Shown: in pieces, positions 58,414-64,000 of the stretch
How positions within the stretch are numbered: position 1 is the first letter of the stretch
Layout: each line of letters begins with the position of its first letter
NCBI RefSeq assembly: GCF_014931415.1
Contig: NZ_CP063121.1
Span: forward strand, 930,001-994,000
Direction of reading: 5' to 3'
From: Haemophilus parainfluenzae
GTDB lineage: Bacteria > Pseudomonadota > Gammaproteobacteria > Enterobacterales > Pasteurellaceae
DNA length: 64,000 bases
Program-made: the position numbers and the translations under genes
The notes under the pieces: model-generated
Told to the model about the DNA's origin: nothing
What the model saw: the letters and a program-made list of their open reading frames with translations, nothing else
Databases searched by the model: none

Positions 58414-58967
58414 TATTTGTCCCCGTCATTTTTTTGATCATCTTTAGGTAAGTAACGGTAAATATAAGCACCGCTGACGATTGTTGCAACAAAGGTCATA
58501 CCAAGTAAACCAAAAGATTTGAAATCAACCCAAGCATCTTCAGACATATTTTGGCTGATATAAATATTTACAAGCATACACAGAATGAAAAATCCTGCCC
58601 AGCCTACATTCAATTTGTTCCACACATTATCCGGTAATTGGATTTCTTTGCCTAATAACTTTTTCACCAGTGGCGTATTGAATTGGAATTGTGCAACCAA
58701 TAACACAATGGCAAAGAGAGCATTAATAATGGTGACCTTCCATTGTAGATATTTGATTTCATTAAAATAAGCAGTAAGCAATCCAAAAAAGACGACAGCA
58801 ATCGCCATGATTTTTTGTTGTTTCTCAATCACACCATATTTCAGTTTTAGCACAATCATTTGAACAATGGTTGCAATCACTAATACGATGGCAGCATCAC
58901 GCACACCAAACATTTTGTAGGTGATGAAAAAGAGAACAAGAGGAATAAATTCAAGAAGTTGTTTCAT
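58413..58967 (-). CDS. yciB: Inner-membrane septation protein YciB (IspZ)
   Basis: 184 residues with five membrane segments, beginning [33 protein letters not shown] and ending [17 protein letters not shown]. The [15 protein letters not shown] opening, the [22 protein letters not shown] block and the length are those of YciB. E. coli mutants show altered envelope integrity and septation. It lies one base before yciC in the reading direction and overlaps yciA. Confidence 0.94.
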   Translation of the reverse strand: MKQLLEFIPLVLFFITYKMFGVRDAAIVLVIATIVQMIVLKLKYGVIEKQQKIMAIAVVFFGLLTAYFNEIKYLQWKVTIINALFAIVLLVAQFQFNTPLVKKLLGKEIQLPDNVWNKLNVGWAGFFILCMLVNIYISQNMSEDAWVDFKSFGLLGMTFVATIVSGAYIYRYLPKDDQKNDGDK

Positions 58968-58968
58968 G

Positions 58969-59724
58969 TTATGCCTTCATAAATAAGCTGTAAAAACGGT
59001 AAGTAAATACCAAAATAAACATTTGAAATAATGCAGCCAAGATGCCAACGAGAGCACTTAAAAATGATGAACCTAAGATTGCACCAATGGTGTTCACCAC
59101 TAAAGGAAGAAGTAAATAAGTGAGTAAAGCATAAATAATTAATACGCCATTACGCTTAATACCCGCACGCCATACTTGTAAAGCACTTTGCCCGATAGAT
59201 TGATTGGATGCAATGTAATGTACAGGCGATAAGCATAGGCGAACAAAGAAAAATAAACCAAATCCCATTGAAACAAAGGCTAGAGGGGAGAGGGCATTTT
59301 TGCTTAAAAATGAGCTCATAACATCAGCAAGGCCAAATAAAAGTGGCAAACTCATAAAAATATCTAAAACGACCACACCTAAAAAACGGCGTAATGTCAG
59401 CATGAGACCTTGATTAATCGGATTTTCATTTTGCTGACTAATATGATGAATAGTTGCCATGCCGAAGGTTGCAATAAAAGACATCAACAATTGTTGGAAT
59501 AAAAAAGATCCAATCAGTGCAGTTGGCTCTACTTTGCTTAATGCATCAATAATGTCCTGTTGTGATGGATTAGGATTATCACCCAAACTTGGCATTGGTA
59601 CGCTGACTAATGCATTAATTAATTGTGAAACGACGAAAAAACCAACGAAAATCAGCACGGTTTTTCGCTGATTACGCATAAAGTTGAGGCTATCTTGAAA
59701 AATCTGAGTAAAGTTAATTGGCAT
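58969..59724 (-). CDS. yciC: YciC-like membrane protein (UPF0259)
   Basis: 251 residues from the ATG at 59724 ([36 protein letters not shown]). About six membrane segments. The family match rests on the N-terminal [16 protein letters not shown], on length and on position: it is the first gene of yciC-yciB-yciA-yciI, an order shared with E. coli. No catalytic motif is visible. A short in-frame extension upstream to 59736 was not used because ATG 59724 has a better ribosome site (GGGA). Confidence 0.85.
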   Translation of the reverse strand: MPINFTQIFQDSLNFMRNQRKTVLIFVGFFVVSQLINALVSVPMPSLGDNPNPSQQDIIDALSKVEPTALIGSFLFQQLLMSFIATFGMATIHHISQQNENPINQGLMLTLRRFLGVVVLDIFMSLPLLFGLADVMSSFLSKNALSPLAFVSMGFGLFFFVRLCLSPVHYIASNQSIGQSALQVWRAGIKRNGVLIIYALLTYLLLPLVVNTIGAILGSSFLSALVGILAALFQMFILVFTYRFYSLFMKA

Positions 59725-59739
59725 ATTATATCCCACAAT

Positions 59740-59773
59740 AATAAAACCCCGATTATACAGGGTTTATTGTTTT
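59740..59773 (-). terminator. purN terminator overlapping a yciC promoter -10
   Basis: On the minus strand AATAAACCC and GGGTTTTATT form an imperfect stem that could stop purN transcripts. Within its loop lies TATAAT (plus-strand ATTATA, 59752-59757), positioned to be the -10 of yciC. Both functions are guesses from sequence. Confidence 0.5.
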
Positions 59774-59835
59774 TTTCATAAAATCAGATTGTTTAATGGT
59801 GATTTGAGTCACTCTTTTCAAGATCGCATATTGCT

Positions 59836-60474
59836 TTACTCATTAGCGTAACCATTCAGTGGTAACGGCTTGCCGTCTAAATAAGCTTGATTTTCAATGA
59901 GTTTTAATCGATCTCCTACAAACCATTTAATCACTAAAGGATAAATGTGATATTCTTGTTCACGAGTTCGAAGCTCTATCTTCTCGACGGTATCACCAGG
60001 GAAAATAGGTACTTTAGCCTGTAATACAATGGCGCCGCCATCGATCTCTTCATTGACAAAATGCACGGTTGTACCGTGTTCGCTGTCGCCATTCTCAAGT
60101 GCTCTTTGATAAGTATCTAATCCAGGATATTTTGGTAGAAGAGAAGGATGAATATTTAAAATTTTCCCAGCAAAACGTTGTGTGAATGGTTTTGTTAAGA
60201 TCTTCATGTAACCGGCTAATACAATGAGATCAACATTGAGATCCTCTAAATAGTCACCGATAGCCTTATCCATATCGAGATTGGACGTAAAATCTTGACG
60301 TAAAAAAACGCGGCTAGGAATGTCCGCACTTTTAGCGCGTTCTAAGCCAAATGAATCGATTTTATTACTGATGACAGTCATAATCTTTCCTGGAATAAAC
60401 CCAGTTTGACAAGCCTCAATTATTGCTTGAAGATTTGATCCTTGCCCTGAAATAAGGACGGCAATTTTTTTCAT
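59836..60474 (-). CDS. purN: Phosphoribosylglycinamide formyltransferase PurN
   Basis: 212 residues. PurN formylates GAR with 10-formyltetrahydrofolate, the third step of purine synthesis. The N-terminus KKIAVLISGQGSNLQAII is the GAR-binding loop; the catalytic region is ILNIHPSLLPKYPGLDTYQRALENGDSEHGTTVHFVNEEIDGG with the histidine and the later aspartate. It follows purM on the minus strand after a 68-base gap containing a hairpin. Confidence 0.97.
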   Translation of the reverse strand: MKKIAVLISGQGSNLQAIIEACQTGFIPGKIMTVISNKIDSFGLERAKSADIPSRVFLRQDFTSNLDMDKAIGDYLEDLNVDLIVLAGYMKILTKPFTQRFAGKILNIHPSLLPKYPGLDTYQRALENGDSEHGTTVHFVNEEIDGGAIVLQAKVPIFPGDTVEKIELRTREQEYHIYPLVIKWFVGDRLKLIENQAYLDGKPLPLNGYANE

Positions 60475-60493
60475 ATTATTCTACATAAAAGAA

Positions 60494-60524
60494 GGGCGAA
60501 CCTTTCATTCTGAAATTTTCGCCC
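60494..60524 (-). other. Stem-loop between purM and purN
   Basis: GGGCGAA (60494-60500) pairs with TTCGCCC (60518-60524), and inner TTTCA/TGAAA segments extend it. There is no T run on the minus strand behind it, so it is more likely an mRNA element within the purM-purN message. Confidence 0.6.
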
Positions 60525-60542
60525 TGAAATGGAAAAGAGAAA

Positions 60543-61580
60543 TTATTTAATAATAACTTGTGGTTCGTTATCTGTCGCACTTTCGATATGACCGATTAAC
60601 CAGGCATTTTCACCGGATTGTTTTAAAATCGCTAAAGCGGTTTCCACTTGCGATTGTGGTAATGCAATCACCATGCCCACGCCACAGTTGAATGTGCGGT
60701 ACATTTCATAGGTTTCAATGTTGCCTTTTTCTTGTAACCATTTGAACACCGGTTGCCATTCCCAGCTACTTTCATCAATAACCGCTTTTGTATTTTTCGG
60801 TAATACACGAGGGATATTTTCCCAGAAACCGCCACCCGTTAAGTGCGCAATAGCATGGACTTCCGTTTGTTTGATTAACGCGAGAACAGATTTTACATAG
60901 ATTTTTGTCGGTGCAAGCACTTGTTCACTTAATGGACGACCATCTAACTGTTCAGTGGCTGGGTTTACGCCAGCAACATCAATCACTTTACGAATTAAAG
61001 AATAACCATTTGAATGTGGACCACTTGAACCAAGTGCAATTAAGGCATCACCTACTTTAACTTGACTACCATCAATGATTTCTGATTTTTCAACAACGCC
61101 TACACAGAAACCTGCAAGGTCATAATCACCAGTGTGATACATACCCGGCATCTCTGCGGTTTCGCCACCAACTAATGCACAACCAGATTGTACACATCCT
61201 TCAGCGATGCCTTTGACCACATCTGAAGCAACATCCACATCAAGTTTTCCTGTAGCATAGTAGTCTAAGAAGAATAATGGCTCTGCACCTTGTACGACTA
61301 AATCGTTAACACACATTGCAACCAAATCAATACCGATGGTATCGTGTTTTTTTAAGTCAATGGCTAAACGTAATTTGGTACCTACGCCGTCTGTGCCAGA
61401 AACAAGGATAGGTTCTTTATATTTGCCCGGAATAGCACATAATGCACCAAAGCCGCCTAATCCGCCGATGACTTCAGGACGAGTGGTTCGTTTCACGTGT
61501 GGTTTAATACGTTCAACTAATTCATTACCGGCATTAATATCCACGCCTGCATCTTTATAACTTAATGATGGTTTGCTCAC
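60543..61580 (-). CDS. purM: Phosphoribosylformylglycinamidine cyclo-ligase PurM
   Basis: 345 residues. PurM closes the imidazole ring of AIR with ATP, the fifth purine step. Family blocks are [19 protein letters not shown] at the N-terminus, [66 protein letters not shown] and [18 protein letters not shown] [17 protein letters not shown]. It is the first gene of purM-purN, behind a PurR box. Confidence 0.97.
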   Translation of the reverse strand: MSKPSLSYKDAGVDINAGNELVERIKPHVKRTTRPEVIGGLGGFGALCAIPGKYKEPILVSGTDGVGTKLRLAIDLKKHDTIGIDLVAMCVNDLVVQGAEPLFFLDYYATGKLDVDVASDVVKGIAEGCVQSGCALVGGETAEMPGMYHTGDYDLAGFCVGVVEKSEIIDGSQVKVGDALIALGSSGPHSNGYSLIRKVIDVAGVNPATEQLDGRPLSEQVLAPTKIYVKSVLALIKQTEVHAIAHLTGGGFWENIPRVLPKNTKAVIDESSWEWQPVFKWLQEKGNIETYEMYRTFNCGVGMVIALPQSQVETALAILKQSGENAWLIGHIESATDNEPQVIIK

Positions 61581-61635
61581 AATGTTATCCTATATTTTTA
61601 GGTTAAATGATAAAACGGCGTGATTGTATCAGATT

Positions 61636-61651
61636 AAGCAAACGTTTGCGA
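61636..61651 (-). promoter_or_regulatory. PurR operator of purM-purN
   Basis: AAGCAAACGTTTGCGA contains the perfect palindrome GCAAACGTTTGC (61638-61649). It lies just upstream of a TACAAT -10 (plus-strand ATTGTA, 61623-61628), so a bound repressor would cover the -35 region. Confidence 0.85.
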
Positions 61652-61676
61652 TAGTGATTTAATTGGGTTTTAACTA

Positions 61677-61725
61677 AAAAAATAACCGCACTTTATTTTA
61701 AAGGATAAAGTGCGGTTATTTTTTA
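61677..61725. terminator. Terminator of the yfcZ-like gene from paired uptake words
   Basis: A stem of about 18 pairs, with AATAACCGCACTTTAT (61681-61696) against ATAAAGTGCGGTTATT (61705-61720), an eight-base loop and A and T runs at the outer ends. Both arms contain a full uptake word. Confidence 0.9.
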
Positions 61726-61733
61726 ACGTGTTT

Positions 61734-62021
61734 TTAGCGATTCGCTAATTCAAAAATCATCGCTTCAGCTTGGCAGCTAAATGTAAAGCGAGCTGTTAAA
61801 TTTGCGCCATTTTCAGTTTCTGTGATTTCACTTTTAATTTCGCAAGGATCGCTTTCTGTTTTGCGAGCTTTTTCAATGAAACGATTAAGTGCTGCTTCAG
61901 CTTCAGCTTTATTCGCATAGGTTTGATGAATATCAACAGAACAATCTGAACCGTCAATAATCGTACCCACATCAACACAACTACAAGTGAGAGATTCTTC
62001 TGCTTTGCATGTTACTGTCAT
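61734..62021 (-). CDS. YfcZ/YiiS family (DUF406) protein
   Basis: 95 residues, MTVTCKAEESLTCSCVDVGTIIDGSDCSVDIHQTYANKAEAEAALNRFIEKAR, with six cysteines and a C-terminal FTFSCQAEAMIFELANR. The cysteine-rich start and the F-F-CQAE end fit the YfcZ/YiiS family, small proteins of unknown role. In E. coli yfcZ is divergent from fadL; here the same pair sits with a 209-base gap, which supports the call. No enzymatic motif. Confidence 0.85.
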   Translation of the reverse strand: MTVTCKAEESLTCSCVDVGTIIDGSDCSVDIHQTYANKAEAEAALNRFIEKARKTESDPCEIKSEITETENGANLTARFTFSCQAEAMIFELANR

Positions 62022-62122
62022 AGGATTTCCTTATTTAAAATTAAGATTGGTTCTATTCTAGCATTTTTAAAACGCTCTGCCAAAGTAGCCACATTTTTTT
62101 AATTTAAATATCATTTATTTAT

Positions 62123-62139
62123 CACTGGTCGGAACACTT
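62123..62139 (+). promoter_or_regulatory. Candidate FadR operator upstream of fadL
   Basis: CACTGGTCGGAACACTT agrees with the FadR consensus AACTGGTCNGACCAGTT at 13 of 16 fixed positions; the left half is intact. It lies about 90 bases before fadL. FadR repression of fadL is established in E. coli. Confidence 0.5.
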
Positions 62140-62230
62140 TAAAATTAATCTAAAATAATTTGCACTCCATTTATTGGAGTTTTAGAATCTCGCGGCTTTT
62201 TTCATTATTATTAATAACAAAAGGTTCCAA

Positions 62231-63601
62231 ATGAGAAAATTTAATAAAACGCTATTAGCAATGACCACATTGTTAGCAGCAAGCGGTGCAAATGCAGCCG
62301 CATTCCAATTAGCAGAAGTTTCTACATCAGGTCTTGGTCGTGCTTATGCGGGTGAAGCAGCAATTGCTGATAATGCTTCAGTGGTTGCAACGAACCCTGC
62401 ATTAATGAGCTTATTCAAAACTAATCAATTCTCTGTGGGTGGCGTTTATGTAGATTCTAAAATTCACATGAGTGGTCCAGTTACAGTTAATGCGCTAGGT
62501 CGTACTGTTGCAGTAGGTTCTGCAGATCATAACAGTGTTGTTCCAGGTTCATTGATTCCGAATATGTATTTTGTAGCACCAATTAATGACAAATTTGCCA
62601 TTGGTGGTGGTATGAATGTGAATTTTGGATTAAAAAGTGAATATGAATCAGATTACAACGCGGGAGTATTCGGCGGTAAAACTGATTTAAGTGCGATTAA
62701 CTTAAATTTAAGCGGTTCATATCGTGTATCTCAAGGTTTAACTGCTGGTGTGGGTTTAAATGCAGTTTATGCAAAAGCAGAAATTGAGCGTCGAGCGGGT
62801 ATTTTAAGTGATGCAGTGAAAAATGCTGCGCCATTAGTTCCTGCATTAGTGAGAGCTGGACGAATTTCACCAAACGCGGCAGCTTCTTTAGCAAAATTAC
62901 AAGGTGTGAACAAAGAAACTGTATTAACCCACTTACAAGATAAAAATGCATGGGGTTTTGGTTGGAATGCAGGTTTAATGTATGAGTTCAACGAAAATAA
63001 CCGTGTTGGTTTAGCCTATCATTCAAAAGTTGATATTGACTTTGAAGATGATAACGCCGTGAGTGCAGGTCGTACTATTCGTGGGCAAGGCCCTGCTGCA
63101 GGTGGGTTAACATTACACTTACCCGATTATTTAGAATTATCAGGTTTCCACCAAGTTACAGATAATTTGGCATTACACTACAGCTACAAGTTTACACACT
63201 GGAGCCGTTTCAAAGAGTTACACGCAACCTTTAATGACGGTGAGCTTGCTTTCCATAAAGATGAAAAATACCGTAGCAATTCTCGTTATGCATTAGGTGC
63301 AACCTATAATGTAAATGATAAATTAACGCTTCGTGCCGGTATTGCTTATGATGAGGCTGCAGCACCAACAGAGCATGCAAGTGCATCTATTCCAGATACT
63401 GATCGTATGTGGTATAGCGTAGGGGCAACTTATAAATTTACCCCTAATCTTTCTATTGATGCGGGCTTTGCACACTTACGTGGTAAAAAAATTCACTTTA
63501 CCGAAAGTCAATCAATTGGTGGCTTAGCGACAGTAACAGCAAATTATACCTCTAAAGCAAGTGCTAACCTTTACGGTTTAAACTTAAACTACAGTTTCTA
63601 A
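62231..63601 (+). CDS. fadL: Outer membrane long-chain fatty acid transporter / porin P1
   Basis: 456 residues. The signal peptide MRKFNKTLLAMTTLLAASGANA precedes AAFQLAEVSTSGLGRAYAGEAAIADNASVVATNPALMSLF, the FadL N-terminal hatch with the NPA motif. A 14-strand barrel follows, ending in an aromatic terminal strand (GLNLNYSF). In Haemophilus this is outer membrane protein P1, a surface antigen and adhesin; the surface loops (for instance about residues 190-235) are the likely variable parts. Upstream is a FadR-like site, downstream a strong terminator and ogt. Confidence 0.95.
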   Translation: MRKFNKTLLAMTTLLAASGANAAAFQLAEVSTSGLGRAYAGEAAIADNASVVATNPALMSLFKTNQFSVGGVYVDSKIHMSGPVTVNALGRTVAVGSADHNSVVPGSLIPNMYFVAPINDKFAIGGGMNVNFGLKSEYESDYNAGVFGGKTDLSAINLNLSGSYRVSQGLTAGVGLNAVYAKAEIERRAGILSDAVKNAAPLVPALVRAGRISPNAAASLAKLQGVNKETVLTHLQDKNAWGFGWNAGLMYEFNENNRVGLAYHSKVDIDFEDDNAVSAGRTIRGQGPAAGGLTLHLPDYLELSGFHQVTDNLALHYSYKFTHWSRFKELHATFNDGELAFHKDEKYRSNSRYALGATYNVNDKLTLRAGIAYDEAAAPTEHASASIPDTDRMWYSVGATYKFTPNLSIDAGFAHLRGKKIHFTESQSIGGLATVTANYTSKASANLYGLNLNYSF

Positions 63602-63628
63602 TTTGTAAAAAATTTAGCATAATACGCA

Positions 63629-63662
63629 GCACACCGAATGCATGTTCGGTGTGCTTTTTTCT
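63629..63662 (+). terminator. Terminator of fadL
   Basis: GCACACCGAA (63629-63638), TGCATG, TTCGGTGTGC (63645-63654), then TTTTTTC. Confidence 0.92.
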
Positions 63663-63691
63663 TATATCATTTCATAAAAAACGAGAGAAAA

Positions 63692-64000
63692 ATGACCGCA
63701 CTTTTTTATGCTTATATGGACTCACCAATTGGTCGGTTATTAATGCTTTCTGATGGTGAACATTTAACGAATTTAGATTGTGAATTAGAACAAACCACGC
63801 CAAATCCAAATTGGATTTTACGAGACGATTTACCGCTTTTTGAAAAAGTGCGCAGCGCTTTAATGCGTTATTTTAATGGCGAGCCAGAAAGTTTCTCTAA
63901 TATCCCTTTATCACCTAAAGGTACCGCATTTCAACAAGCAATTTGGGCAGCATTGCGTCAAATTCCTTATGGCAAAACGGCGAGTTATGGTGGATTAGCA
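63692..64000 (+). CDS. ogt: Methylated-DNA-protein cysteine methyltransferase, 5' part only
   Basis: The reading frame from the ATG at 63692 runs to the window edge, 103 codons, and begins MTALFYAYMDSPIGRLLML. The blocks SPKGTAFQQAIWAALRQIPYGKTASYGGLA are the O6-alkylguanine repair signature; the catalytic PCHR loop lies beyond the edge. The protein transfers methyl groups from O6-methylguanine to itself. The start codon is inside an uptake word (ATGACCGCACTT). The neighbour fadL is the same as in H. influenzae. Ada-type regulators are less likely because of the short N-terminus. Confidence 0.88.
   Translation, partial: MTALFYAYMDSPIGRLLMLSDGEHLTNLDCELEQTTPNPNWILRDDLPLFEKVRSALMRYFNGEPESFSNIPLSPKGTAFQQAIWAALRQIPYGKTASYGGLA

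Overview
The window is a stretch of ordinary chromosome from a Pasteurellaceae gammaproteobacterium, most likely the genus Haemophilus. The evidence is (i) roughly fifty copies, counted by eye on both strands, of the Haemophilus-type DNA uptake word AAGTGCGGT/ACCGCACTT, (ii) AT-rich DNA, (iii) protein sequences such as AspA, TrpR and the OmpP1/FadL porin that read like Haemophilus orthologues, and (iv) gene neighbourhoods recalled from H. influenzae (yciC-yciB-yciA-yciI-slt-trpR-mtgA, and fadL next to ogt). The species is an inference; a non-influenzae Haemophilus such as H. parainfluenzae would fit. I see no prophage, insertion sequence, CRISPR array, plasmid backbone or obvious genomic island, and no gap between genes above 300 bases.

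Layout. 1-1632: 5' part of napF (periplasmic nitrate reductase operon) with an FNR-type promoter region, then yggL and trmB. 1746-4880: priA and ftsN. 5038-9961: an AcrR-AcrA-AcrB RND efflux operon behind a palindromic operator. 10089-13085: an M48 lipoprotein protease, the tryptophan permease mtr and a SAM methyltransferase. 13255-29754: the conserved translation/envelope cluster rpsB-tsf-pyrH-frr-dxr-uppS-cdsA-rseP-bamA-skp-lpxD-fabZ-lpxA-lpxB-rnhB, broken between tsf and pyrH by an opposite-strand lipooligosaccharide phosphoethanolamine transferase-like gene. 29790-36550: a DJ-1/PfpI protein, aspA, groES-groEL with a sigma-32 promoter, ygfB, pepP and uspA. 36738-41545: alaS-csrA, galU, aqpZ. 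41772-47550: metJ, copper control (cueR divergent from copZ-copA), cpxR-cpxA and bamE. 47613-51913: yejK, yejL-yejM and an unassigned amidohydrolase. 52032-54256: four identical tRNA-Val genes, gltX and tRNA-Ala. 54311-62021: mtgA, trpR, slt, yciI-yciA-yciB-yciC, purN, purM and a yfcZ-like gene, all on the minus strand. 62231-64000: fadL/ompP1 and the start of ogt.

How it works together. Much of the window serves the envelope: undecaprenyl and CDP-diglyceride lipid synthesis, lipid A assembly, the Bam machine (BamA, BamE, Skp), site-2 protease RseP, the YejM lipid A checkpoint protein, peptidoglycan enzymes (MtgA, Slt, FtsN) and the Cpx stress system. Several local control circuits can be read directly: CueR with its 19-bp-spacer promoter, TrpR with likely operators at trpR and at mtr, PurR before purM, a FadR-like site before fadL, a TetR-type palindrome before acrR, a CRP site at about -41.5 of aspA, and three GTAAR repeats resembling a CpxR box between aqpZ and metJ. 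Uptake words are often arranged as inverted pairs that serve as intrinsic terminators.

I did not find an undescribed biological system here. The most useful leads are regulatory: an intragenic copy in priA of the same 29-bp uptake-word hairpin that follows ftsN, a terminator-like hairpin 12 bases before the lpxB start codon, and the candidate TrpR and CpxR sites.
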